Assembly (NCBI GenBank): GCA_023388075.1
Contig: JAEWGX010000034.1
Span: 1 to 64,000, forward strand
Length of the DNA stretch: 64,000 nucleotides
Source of the DNA: Pseudomonadota bacterium
Lineage (GTDB): Bacteria > Pseudomonadota > Gammaproteobacteria > Burkholderiales > Burkholderiaceae_E
Direction: 5' to 3'
Shown: positions 45,240-53,657 of the stretch, piece after piece
Layout of the letters: each line of letters starts with the position of its first letter
Numbering within the stretch: position 1 is the first letter of the stretch
The notes under the pieces: model-generated
What the model saw: the letters and a program-made list of their open reading frames with translations, nothing else
Database searches by the model: none
What the model was told of the DNA's origin: nothing
Position numbers and translations under genes: made by a program

Positions 45240-48095
45240 CTACCCCGCCTTGCGCGCGCGCGGCCGGCTCACGCCGAGCGCGGCATCGACGAGCTCCTTC
45301 TGCTGCGCGTAGTGCTTGTCGTAGTAGCCGACGGCCGGGGACGCGGACGCCGGCCGGCCGGCGTAGGAGAGCTTCTGCGTGGGCTTGAGCGCCGCCTGGA
45401 TGTGGTGCTGAACGAAGAACCACGCACCCTGGTTCTGCGGCTCGTCCTGGCACCAGACGATCTGGGTGGCGCCAGGGTAGCGCTTGAGCTCCGCATCGAA
45501 CGCCTTGTGCGGGTAGGGATAGAGCTGCTCCAGCCGCACGAGCGCCAGGTCGTCGATCTCGCGGGTGCGGCGCTCCGTCATCAGGTCGTAGTAGACCCGG
45601 CCACTGCAGATCACCACGCGCTTGACCTTCTTCGGGTCCGCGACGGAGTCGCCGAGCACGGTCTCGAAGCGGCCGTCCGCGAGGTCCTCCAGCGTCGAGA
45701 CCGCATCCTTGTTGCGCAGCAGCGATTTCGGGGTCATCAGGATGAGCGGCTTGCGGAAGGGCCGGATCATCTGGCGGCGCAGGGCGTGGAAGATCTGTGA
45801 TGGCGTGGAGGGCTGCAGCACCTGCATGTTGTTCTCGGCGCAGAGCTGCAGGAAGCGCTCGAGCCGTGCCGAGGAGTGCTCCGGGCCCTGCCCTTCGTAG
45901 CCGTGCGGCAGCATCAGGGCGAGCCCGCAGGAGCGGCCCCACTTGGTCTCGCCCGAGGAGATGAACTGGTCGATCACCACCTGCGCACCGTTCACGAAGT
46001 CTCCGAACTGCGCCTCCCAGATCACGAGCGCATTCGGCTCGGCGGTGGCGTAGCCGTACTCGAAGGCGAGCACCGCCTCCTCCGAGAGCACGGAATCGAT
46101 GACGATGAACTGGCCCTGGTTGTCCGCCACGTACTGCAGCGGGATGTAGCTGCCCTGGTCCCAGCGCTCCCGGTTCTGGTCGTGCAGGACCGCATGCCGA
46201 TGGGAGAAGGTGCCGCGGCCGGAATCCTGCCCGGACAGCCGCACCGCGTAGCCGGAGGCGCAGAGCGAGGCGAAGGCGAGCGCCTCGCCCATGCCCCAGT
46301 CGAGCGGCAGGTCGCCGTTGGCCATGGCCCGGCGGTCCCCGATCACCTTCTGGACCAGCGGATGAAGCTTGAAGCCGTCCGGCACCGTGGTGAGCCGCTC
46401 GCCCAGGCGCTTGAGCTCCGCGATGGGCACCCCGGTGTCCGCCGCGTCGGTCCACTTGCGATTCAGGAAGGGTATCCAGTCGACCGCGAACTTGCTCTTG
46501 AAGTTGGTGATGACCGGATCATAGGTGTGCTTGCCCTCGTCCATCGCGTCGCGGAAGCTCGTGGCGAGCTGGTCCGCATAACCGGCGTCGGTCACGCCCT
46601 GCGCCGCCAGCTTCTCGGCGTAGAGCGCCCGCGTGCCGGGATGCGCCGCCACCTTCTTGTACATCAGCGGCTGGGTGACCGAGGGCGTGTCCTGCTCGTT
46701 GTGGCCCAGCTTGCGGAAGCAGACGATGTCGACCACCACGTCCTTGCGGAACTTCATCCGGTAGTCGATCGCGAGCTGGGTGACGAACACCACCGCCTCC
46801 GGGTCGTCCCCGTTCACGTGGAAGACCGGCGCTTCGATCGACTTCACCACGTCCGTGCAGTAGAGCGTGGAGCGCGCATCCCGCGCGTCCGAGGTGGTGA
46901 AGCCGATCTGGTTGTTGATGACGATGTGCACCGTCCCGCGGGTGCCGTAGCCCCGGGTCTCCGTCAGGTTCAACGTCTCCATCACGACGCCCTGGCCCGC
47001 GAAGGCGGCGTCCCCGTGCACCAGGACCGAGATCACCTGCGATCCGTCCTTGTCGCCGCGGCGGACCTGGCGGGCCTTGGTGGAGCCTTCCACCACCGGA
47101 TTCACGATCTCCAGGTGCGAGGGATTGAAGGCGAGCGACAGGTGGACCGGGCCGCCCGGCGTGGATACGTCGCTGGAGAAGCCCTGGTGGTACTTGACGT
47201 CCCCGCTGGGCAGCTCGCCGGCATGCTGCCCCTCGAACTCCTTGAAGAGGTCCTTGGGCATCTTGCCCATCACGTTCACCAGGACGTTGAGCCGCCCACG
47301 GTGGGCCATGCCGATGACCATCTCCTGGATGCCGGCCGAGCCTGCGCCCTGCACCAGCGCGTCCATCGCGGCGATGAAGCTTTCGCTGCCTTCCAGCGAG
47401 AAGCGCTTCTGGCCGACGTACTTGGTGTGGAGATAGCGCTCCAGCCCCTCGGCGGCGGTGAGGCGCTCGAGGATGTGCTTCTTCGCTTCGGGCGAGAAAT
47501 TGAACCGCCCGCGAGCGGACTCCAGCCGCTCCTGGATCCAGCGCTTGGCCGCCGGATCCGACATGTACATGAACTCGACCCCGATCGAGCCGCAGTAGGT
47601 GTCACGCAGCGCCTGCAGGATCTCGCGCAGCGGAGCGGTCTCGAAGCCGAAGAAGGTGTTCGCCGCCGAATAGAGGTTGGCGTGGTCGCCTTCGGAGAAG
47701 TCGTAGAAGGCCGGCTCGAGCTCCGGGATGGTGGGGCGCTCGCGGCGCTTGAGCGGATCGAGGTCGGCGTAGCGCGAACCCAGGAAGCGATAGGCGCCGA
47801 TCAGCTGGGCGACGAAGACCTGCTTTCTGGCCGACTGGGCGTCCCCGCCCATGACCTGCGGGCGGAGCTGGCCGGCCTTGGCCCGCTCCGCGAAGGACTT
47901 GACGATCGGGCCGTGGGCGACGTCGCGCGTCTCGGAGCTGCCATCCGCGGCCGGGACGGCCTGCATGCCGTCGAAATACGCCCGCCAGGAGTCCGGCACC
48001 GATCCCGGGTTGTTCAGGTAGCTCTCGTAGAGCTCCTCAATATAGGGAGCGTTACCGCCAAACAGGTAGGAGTTGGCGCGGAATGCCTTCATCAT
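45240..48095 (-). CDS. odhA: 2-oxoglutarate dehydrogenase E1 component
   Basis: A 951-residue thiamine-diphosphate enzyme that decarboxylates 2-oxoglutarate in the TCA cycle. The start MMKAFRANSYLFGGNAPYIEELYESYLNNP is characteristic of OdhA/SucA. The ThDP and substrate segments include GMAHRGRLNVLVNVMGK, LAFNPSHLEIVNPVVEGS and HGDAAFAGQG. AAGG lies 9 bp before ATG 48095. The leader contains a strong hairpin at 48158-48190 and a smaller one next to the ribosome-binding site. Confidence 0.97.
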   Translation of the reverse strand: MMKAFRANSYLFGGNAPYIEELYESYLNNPGSVPDSWRAYFDGMQAVPAADGSSETRDVAHGPIVKSFAERAKAGQLRPQVMGGDAQSARKQVFVAQLIGAYRFLGSRYADLDPLKRRERPTIPELEPAFYDFSEGDHANLYSAANTFFGFETAPLREILQALRDTYCGSIGVEFMYMSDPAAKRWIQERLESARGRFNFSPEAKKHILERLTAAEGLERYLHTKYVGQKRFSLEGSESFIAAMDALVQGAGSAGIQEMVIGMAHRGRLNVLVNVMGKMPKDLFKEFEGQHAGELPSGDVKYHQGFSSDVSTPGGPVHLSLAFNPSHLEIVNPVVEGSTKARQVRRGDKDGSQVISVLVHGDAAFAGQGVVMETLNLTETRGYGTRGTVHIVINNQIGFTTSDARDARSTLYCTDVVKSIEAPVFHVNGDDPEAVVFVTQLAIDYRMKFRKDVVVDIVCFRKLGHNEQDTPSVTQPLMYKKVAAHPGTRALYAEKLAAQGVTDAGYADQLATSFRDAMDEGKHTYDPVITNFKSKFAVDWIPFLNRKWTDAADTGVPIAELKRLGERLTTVPDGFKLHPLVQKVIGDRRAMANGDLPLDWGMGEALAFASLCASGYAVRLSGQDSGRGTFSHRHAVLHDQNRERWDQGSYIPLQYVADNQGQFIVIDSVLSEEAVLAFEYGYATAEPNALVIWEAQFGDFVNGAQVVIDQFISSGETKWGRSCGLALMLPHGYEGQGPEHSSARLERFLQLCAENNMQVLQPSTPSQIFHALRRQMIRPFRKPLILMTPKSLLRNKDAVSTLEDLADGRFETVLGDSVADPKKVKRVVICSGRVYYDLMTERRTREIDDLALVRLEQLYPYPHKAFDAELKRYPGATQIVWCQDEPQNQGAWFFVQHHIQAALKPTQKLSYAGRPASASPAVGYYDKHYAQQKELVDAALGVSRPRARKAG

Positions 48096-48500
48096 GATGC
48101 GTCACCTTGTCGAACGAGTTTCTCGTCGAAGCTGCTCCGGCCACGGCGCGGCCGGAACGTATCGGCCAGCGGTTTGCGCCGGCCGATACGGCATCTGCGG
48201 GGACCTGGGAGGCTGCCCTCCTCGGAGGTGCCGTGGATACCGAATCTTCCAATGCATGGTAGCACCGCGGTCATTTCCCGAGGACGACGGCAATACGGGA
48301 ATACGACAAGACGCCGCCGGACGGTCGTTGCGGCGGCCCTTCCGTCGGGCGGGCGAGCGATGGGGAGGGGCCTCCCGGCGGCTCGTGGATTGAGAAGCGC
48401 CTCGCGGCGCGTTGGGTCGCAGAGGCGCCTCCGGGCGCCTCGTGGGTCGGCCCCCGTCCCGTTGGGGACCGAGGCCGTCCTTCTTCGGCTCCTAGAGCGC
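48096..48500. other. 405-bp gene-free region between gltA and odhA, with imperfect tandem repeats
   Basis: No coding frame with family-like sequence was found. Three imperfect units of about 30 bp lie at 48362-48391, 48392-48420 and 48421-48450, sharing a GCCTC-CGGCG core and a CTCGTGG-like or GTTGGG-like tail. Within the third, GAGGCGCC-TCCG-GGCGCCTC (48422-48441) makes a perfect 8-bp stem with a TCCG tetraloop, 60 bp after the gltA stop; it lacks a T run. The odhA leader hairpin is at 48158-48190. The odhA promoter must lie in this region but I see no convincing hexamers. Confidence 0.6.
48158..48190. other. Strong hairpin in the odhA leader
   Basis: Arms CGTATCGGCC (48158-48167) and GGCCGATACG (48181-48190) pair perfectly. 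Inside, after one mismatch, GCG/CGC pairs around the loop GTTTG. It is 63-95 bases upstream of the odhA ATG. It could be an mRNA structure, an operator for a dimeric repressor, or a boundary after gltA. A second, smaller hairpin (ACGAG-TTT-CTCGT, 48114-48126) follows, close to the start. Confidence 0.7.
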
Positions 48501-49829
48501 CTACGCGGCCCGCGCCTTGCGCGCCGGCTGCGCGGGCATGTCGCGCCGAGCGTGCCCGGTATAGAGCTGGCGCGGCCGGCCGATCTTCTGGTCTTCCTCG
48601 CCGATCATCTCGTTCCACTGCGCGATCCAGCCGACCGTTCGGGCCAGCGCGAAGATGCAGGTGAACATGCTGGTGGGGATGCCCATCGCCTTCTGCACCA
48701 CGCCCGAATAGAAGTCGACGTTCGGGTAGAGCTTGCGGGAAACGAAATAATCGTCCTCCAGCGCGATCTTCTCCAGCGCCATCGCCAGCTTGAAGATCGG
48801 ATCGTCTTCCAGCCCCAGCTCGCCCAGCACCTCGCGGCAGGTCTCCTGCATCAGCTTGGCGCGCGGGTCGTAGTTCTTGTAGACGCGGTGGCCGAAGCCC
48901 ATCAGCTTCACGCCGGAGTTCTTGTCCTTCACCTTGGCGATGAACTCGCCGATCTTCTCGATCCCGCCCTGGCGCTGGATCTCGTCCAGCATGACCAGGC
49001 AGGCCTCGTTCGCGCCGCCGTGCGCCGGCCCCCACAGCGTGGCGATCCCCGCGGCGATGCAGGCGAAGGGATTGGCGCCGGAGGAGCCTGCGAGCCGCAC
49101 CGTGGACGTGGAGGCGTTCTGCTCGTGGTCCGCGTGCAGGATCAGGATCCGGTCGAGCGCGCGCACCAGCACGTCGTTCGGCTGGTAGTCCTCGCAGGGC
49201 GTGCCGAACATCATGTGCATGAGGTTCGCGGTGTAGGACAGGCTGTTCTTGGGATAGATGGACGGCTGCCCGACCGAGTACTTGTACGCCATCGCCACCA
49301 TGGTGGGCATCTTGGCGATCAGGCGGATCGCGGAAATGTGGCGATGCTCGGGGTTGTTGATGTCGAGCGAGTCGTGATAGAAGGCCGACAGCGCGCCCAC
49401 GCAGGCCACGAGGATCGCCATCGGATGCGCATCACGGCGGAAGCCGGCGAAGAACCGGTTCATCTGCTCGTGGATCATCGTGTGGTGCGTGACCCGGTAG
49501 TCGAAGTCCGCCTTCTGCTCGGGCGTCGGCAGCTCCCCGTGCAGCAGCAGGAAGCAGGTATCGAGGTAATCGCAGTGCACCGCGAGTTGCTCGATCGGGT
49601 AGCCCCGATACAGCAGCTCGCCCTTGTCACCGTCGATGTAGGTGATCTGCGACTCGCAGGCGGCCGTGGACATGAAGCCCGGATCGAACGTGAACTTGCC
49701 CGTCTGCGCGTAGAGCTTGCGGATGTCGATCACGTCCGGCCCGACTGTCCCCTTGTAGACGGGGAACTCCACCGCGGGAGTGTCGTCGGAGAAGGACAGC
49801 GTGGCTTTTGGGGCGTTGGTGCTCGTCAT
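48501..49829 (-). CDS. gltA: Citrate synthase (type II, hexameric)
   Basis: A 442-residue enzyme that condenses acetyl-CoA and oxaloacetate. Catalytic residues are His270 (GPAHGGANE), His314 (GFGHRVYKNYDPRA) and Asp372 (NVDFYSG), matching E. coli His264, His305 and Asp362. The N-terminal domain (ATLSFSDDTPAVEFPVYKGTVGPDVIDI) is that of type II, NADH-sensitive enzymes. AAAGGAAA lies before ATG 49829. It is separated from sdhE by the divergent hybrid kinase, unlike the contiguous sdh-gltA order in many relatives. Confidence 0.97.
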   Translation of the reverse strand: MTSTNAPKATLSFSDDTPAVEFPVYKGTVGPDVIDIRKLYAQTGKFTFDPGFMSTAACESQITYIDGDKGELLYRGYPIEQLAVHCDYLDTCFLLLHGELPTPEQKADFDYRVTHHTMIHEQMNRFFAGFRRDAHPMAILVACVGALSAFYHDSLDINNPEHRHISAIRLIAKMPTMVAMAYKYSVGQPSIYPKNSLSYTANLMHMMFGTPCEDYQPNDVLVRALDRILILHADHEQNASTSTVRLAGSSGANPFACIAAGIATLWGPAHGGANEACLVMLDEIQRQGGIEKIGEFIAKVKDKNSGVKLMGFGHRVYKNYDPRAKLMQETCREVLGELGLEDDPIFKLAMALEKIALEDDYFVSRKLYPNVDFYSGVVQKAMGIPTSMFTCIFALARTVGWIAQWNEMIGEEDQKIGRPRQLYTGHARRDMPAQPARKARAA

Positions 49830-50057
49830 AGGCAGTTTCCTTTGGCAGACGGAACTATGCTATCGCATCTGCAGCATTGACGGCCGCCCGGTGCCCGTCG
49901 GGAAACCTGACCGGCCGGCCCGGGAACCGGCGCGGGCCGCGCCTGAATATCATCGGGGGCAGGCACCGGCCTGCCGACCTGGCGGCCGAGAACAGGAACC
50001 AAACGGAGCGAGGCAGCGCGAGATGGGACGCAGCGTCGATGAATCGAGGAGCGCTCG

Positions 50058-52598
50058 ATGACGAGCGCGTTGCCCGACGGCGTTCCGGAGCATCCCGCCC
50101 AGGTGCTCGCAGGCGACGGGGAGGCCGCCCGGCTGATGCGTGCCACCGACTGGGCCGGCACTGCGGTGGGCCCGGTGCAGCAGTGGCCGGCCGCGCTGCG
50201 CACCATCGTGAGGATGATGCTGCAGTCGCGCCATCCGATGTTCCTGTGGTGGGGACCGGAGCTGATCCAGTTCTACAACGACGCGTACATTCCGAGCTTC
50301 GGCGTCGGCAAGCATCCGGCGGCCATGGGCCAGCGCGGCGTGGACTGCTGGCAGGAGATCTGGCCAATCATCTGGCCGCAGATCGACGACGTGATGACGC
50401 GCGGCAAGGCGAGCTGGCACGAGGACCATCTCGTCCCGATCTTTCGCAACGGTCGCATCGAGGAGGTCTACTGGACCTACGGCTACTCGCCGATCACCGG
50501 TGACGACGGCGTCGTCGCCGGCACGCTGGTGGTCTGCACCGAGACGACGAGCCGCGTCGTCGCGCTGCGTCGGCAGCATCTGCTGCGGACTTTCGCCACC
50601 GCCCTGAGCGGCGCTCAGCCGCTGCAGGACTTCGGCGCGATCGCCGCCGACTTCTTCCGGCACGAGCCCGTCGACGTGCCGGTTTTCCTGCGCTACCGGT
50701 GGTCCGCCGCCGAAAGCGTTCCGCAATGGGCGGATCCTGCGCCCCAGGACCGGGCGCGCCTGTCGGCGACGGACACCGCCGTGCGACAGGCGGTGGCGGC
50801 CTCGGCGCACGCACGCAAGGAGATCGCCGAGGGCCGCCCGGTGCTGCTCCGGAGGGTGGTCGAGATTCCCACGCGGCACGGCCCGGAGCCGGTCACCGAC
50901 GTCTTCCTGGTACCGGCCGCGAAGCCGATAGGCGAAGGGCTGGGCGAGCTGATCGCCTGCGGCCTGAATCCGCGGGTACCGTTCAACGATGCCTACCACG
51001 AGCTGCTGGTCCAGGTCACCTCGCTGCTCTCCTTCTCGCGGACACGGTTCGAGGCCGCGCGCATGCACGCGGCATTCCAGGACGAACGCAACAACCTGCT
51101 CGAGCAGGCCCCGGTCGCCGCGGCGGTCATGGTCGGCCCGAATCTGACATATCAGCTCGCCAATCCGCTCTATCGCAGGATCGTCGGCCGCGACGACGTG
51201 GTCGGCAAGACCTTCGAGGAAGCCTTCCCGGAGCTGGTCGGCACCCCCTTCCCCGATCTCCTGCGCCGCGTCTACCGCAGCGGTGTCGGCTACTCGAGTC
51301 CGGAAACCGTCGTCCGGCTGGACCGCCAGGGCACCGGGGAGCTGGAGGACTGCCATTTCGAGTTCAACCTGGAGCCCGTGCGCAACCTCGCGGGCGAGGT
51401 ATACGGGCTGATGGCTGTCGCGGTGGACGTGTCGGCCCAGGTGGCTGCCCGGCGGATGCTCGAGCGTTCCCATGCGGAGCGGCAGTCGCTGCTCGAGCGA
51501 GCCGAGGCCGCGGCGCGCGCCAAGGACGAGTTCCTGGCTATGCTCGGCCACGAGCTGCGCAACCCGTTGTCGCCGATCTTCTCGACGCTGGACGTGATGC
51601 GACTGCGCGCGGGCGGCAGCGAATCCCGCGAGCTCGCCACCATCCGCCGGCAGGTCGCGCACATGGCCCGCCTGGTGGACGACCTGCTCGATGTCGCACG
51701 CATCGTCTCGGGCAAGGTGGAGCTGAGGGACGAGGTGGTGCGGATCGGCGACGTGCTGGGCGATGCGGCCGACATGGTGCGGCCACTGCTGGAAGAAAGA
51801 GGGCATGCCTTCCGGCTGGTCCTGGACGACGAGAACCTGACCTGCCGGGGCGACCAGGTGCGCCTTGCCCAGTGCGTCTCCAACCTGCTCGGCAATGCGG
51901 CCCGCTACACGCCGGCCGGTGGCCACGTCGATCTGCGCGCGCATCGTGAGGGCGCCGAGGTCGTGATCGAGGTCGCCGACGACGGCCCGGGCATCGACGC
52001 GGACACGCTGCCGCATCTGTTCGAGATCTTCGTGCGCAGCAACCGGGGCCGGACGATGGGCGGACTGGGCATCGGCCTGGCGGTGGTCAGGAACCTGGTG
52101 GCGTTGCATGGCGGGTCGGTGGAATGCCGCAGGCCCCGCTCCGGAAAGGGCAGCGAGTTCCGCATCCGCTTGCCGCACGCGGGCTCGGTCGCAGGGACAG
52201 CCGCGGTGCCGTCCGCGCCGGCCGCGGATTCACCGGTTGCCGGGAAGCGGCTGCTGCTCGTGGACGACAACGAGGACGCCGCGCAATCGCTCGCCGAGCT
52301 GTTGCGGCTCTACGGTCATACGGTTCAGGTGGCCAATGACCCGATGTGCGCGCTTGCCATCGCAGCCGAGTCACGCTTCGAGGTGGCCGTGCTCGACATC
52401 GGCCTGCCGGTCATGGACGGCTACGAGCTGGCGGCCCGATTGCGCGACCAGACCGACGGTTCGCTCGTCTTCATCGCGCTGAGCGGCTACGGCCGCGCGG
52501 CAGACCACGAGCGCAGCGCCGCCGCCGGGTTCGTCGCGCACCTGGTCAAGCCGGTCGATATCGGGAAGCTCGAGCGGCTGCTCCACGAGGTGGGCTGA
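50058..52598 (+). CDS. Soluble hybrid sensor histidine kinase with PAS domains and receiver
   Basis: 846 residues with no membrane helix, so cytosolic. The N-terminal PAS-like segment (about 30-165) has the frequent DWAGTAVGPVQQWPAAL...YNDAY pattern. A GAF-like region (about 175-330), a second PAS (about 345-465), HisKA with His498 in GHELRNPLSPI, the ATPase domain (NLLGNAARYT, GLGIGLAVVRNLV) and a C-terminal receiver with Asp780 follow. AGGAG lies 6 bp before ATG 50058. It is inserted between gltA and the sdh operon, facing the opposite way; the input and output are unknown. Confidence 0.9.
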   Translation: MTSALPDGVPEHPAQVLAGDGEAARLMRATDWAGTAVGPVQQWPAALRTIVRMMLQSRHPMFLWWGPELIQFYNDAYIPSFGVGKHPAAMGQRGVDCWQEIWPIIWPQIDDVMTRGKASWHEDHLVPIFRNGRIEEVYWTYGYSPITGDDGVVAGTLVVCTETTSRVVALRRQHLLRTFATALSGAQPLQDFGAIAADFFRHEPVDVPVFLRYRWSAAESVPQWADPAPQDRARLSATDTAVRQAVAASAHARKEIAEGRPVLLRRVVEIPTRHGPEPVTDVFLVPAAKPIGEGLGELIACGLNPRVPFNDAYHELLVQVTSLLSFSRTRFEAARMHAAFQDERNNLLEQAPVAAAVMVGPNLTYQLANPLYRRIVGRDDVVGKTFEEAFPELVGTPFPDLLRRVYRSGVGYSSPETVVRLDRQGTGELEDCHFEFNLEPVRNLAGEVYGLMAVAVDVSAQVAARRMLERSHAERQSLLERAEAAARAKDEFLAMLGHELRNPLSPIFSTLDVMRLRAGGSESRELATIRRQVAHMARLVDDLLDVARIVSGKVELRDEVVRIGDVLGDAADMVRPLLEERGHAFRLVLDDENLTCRGDQVRLAQCVSNLLGNAARYTPAGGHVDLRAHREGAEVVIEVADDGPGIDADTLPHLFEIFVRSNRGRTMGGLGIGLAVVRNLVALHGGSVECRRPRSGKGSEFRIRLPHAGSVAGTAAVPSAPAADSPVAGKRLLLVDDNEDAAQSLAELLRLYGHTVQVANDPMCALAIAAESRFEVAVLDIGLPVMDGYELAARLRDQTDGSLVFIALSGYGRAADHERSAAAGFVAHLVKPVDIGKLERLLHEVG

Positions 52599-52632
52599 GG
52601 CACCTGGCGCGACCGCGCCCGATTCGCCCGGG

Positions 52633-52887
52633 TCAGGCCGCGCGCAGGCCCTCCAGCAGCGCCTTCACGGCCGGCGTGTCCAGCGCCCCTTCGAGCTCAC
52701 GCCGGCGCAGGATCAGGTCGAGCAGCTCCGGATCGCTCAGGTCCAGCAGCCGGTCCAGAGCGTCGATCTCGACCTCGCTCATCGTCTCGATGCGCGCGTC
52801 GAGGAACCGGGACAGGAGGATGTCGTTCTCCAGCAAGCCGCGGCGCGCCCGCCAGCGCAGGCGCCGCACCCGTTCGGGGCTCGGCAT
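52633..52887 (-). CDS. sdhE: Succinate dehydrogenase FAD assembly factor SdhE
   Basis: An 84-residue helical protein that promotes covalent FAD attachment to SdhA. The conserved RGxxE motif is RRGLLENDILLSRF, and the later segment LDRLLDLSDPELLDLILRR is also typical. ATG 52887 is 23 bp after the sdhB stop, the standard place in the operon. Confidence 0.92.
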   Translation of the reverse strand: MPSPERVRRLRWRARRGLLENDILLSRFLDARIETMSEVEIDALDRLLDLSDPELLDLILRRRELEGALDTPAVKALLEGLRAA

Positions 52888-52910
52888 CCGTCGCGGCGCC
52901 CCGGTCGGCC

Positions 52911-53627
52911 CTAGACCGTCCGCCGCACGATCAGGTCCTTGATCTTGCCGATCGCGCGGTTGGGGTTGAGATTCTTCGGGCACACGTCCACGCAGTTCAT
53001 GATGGAGTGACAACGGAAGAGGCGGTACGGGTCCTCGAGGTTGTCGAGGCGCGCGCTGGTGGCCTGGTCCCGGCTGTCCGCGATGAAGCGGTAGGCCTGC
53101 AGCAGCCCGGCCGGCCCGACGAACTTGTCCGGATTCCACCAGAACGACGGGCATTGCGTGGAACAGCAGGCGCAGAGAATGCACTCGTAGAGCCCGTTCA
53201 GCTCGTCGCGCTCCTCCGGCGACTGCAGGCGCTCCTTCTCCGGCGGCGGCGAGTCGTTGATGAGGTAGGGACTGATCGACTCGTACTGCGCGAAGAACTG
53301 CGTCATGTCCACGATCAGGTCGCGGATGACGGGCAGCGCCGGCAGCGGCCGCAGCACCACCGGCTCCTTGAGCTCGCGCAGGTTGGTGATGCAGGCAAGT
53401 CCGTTCTTGCCGTTGATGTTCATCGCGTCCGAGCCGCACACGCCCTCGCGGCAGGAGCGGCGGAAGGAGAGCGAATCGTCCACGTCCGACTTGATGCGCA
53501 TGAGCGCATCCAGCAGCATCTTGTCGGTCGGCTGGAGCTCCACCTCCAGCTCCTGCATGTAGGGCTTCTCGTCCTTGTCCGGATCGTAGCGGTAGATCGA
53601 GAACTTCATTCGTCGCGTCTGGGTCAT
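52911..53627 (-). CDS. sdhB: Succinate dehydrogenase iron-sulfur subunit
   Basis: A 238-residue electron-transfer subunit of complex II. The 2Fe-2S cluster cysteines are in SCREGVCGSDAMNINGKNGLAC, the 4Fe-4S cysteines in CILCACCSTQCP, and the 3Fe-4S set in CHSIMNCVDVCPKNLNP. It lies 30 bp after sdhA. Length matches E. coli SdhB (238). Confidence 0.97.
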   Translation of the reverse strand: MTQTRRMKFSIYRYDPDKDEKPYMQELEVELQPTDKMLLDALMRIKSDVDDSLSFRRSCREGVCGSDAMNINGKNGLACITNLRELKEPVVLRPLPALPVIRDLIVDMTQFFAQYESISPYLINDSPPPEKERLQSPEERDELNGLYECILCACCSTQCPSFWWNPDKFVGPAGLLQAYRFIADSRDQATSARLDNLEDPYRLFRCHSIMNCVDVCPKNLNPNRAIGKIKDLIVRRTV

Positions 53628-53657
53628 TCGGTTTACCTCGTGTCGGGTCGGGCCTCG

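Noticed and set aside
48271..49035. Apparent repeats in translated frame downstream of gltA
   Set aside because: The repeats are in DNA outside the gltA stop; no start, ribosome-binding site or family similarity supports a protein.
45876..49880. Open frame of 1334 codons antisense to odhA and gltA
   Set aside because: It runs through two well-identified genes on the other strand and shows only His/Arg/Glu-rich composition.
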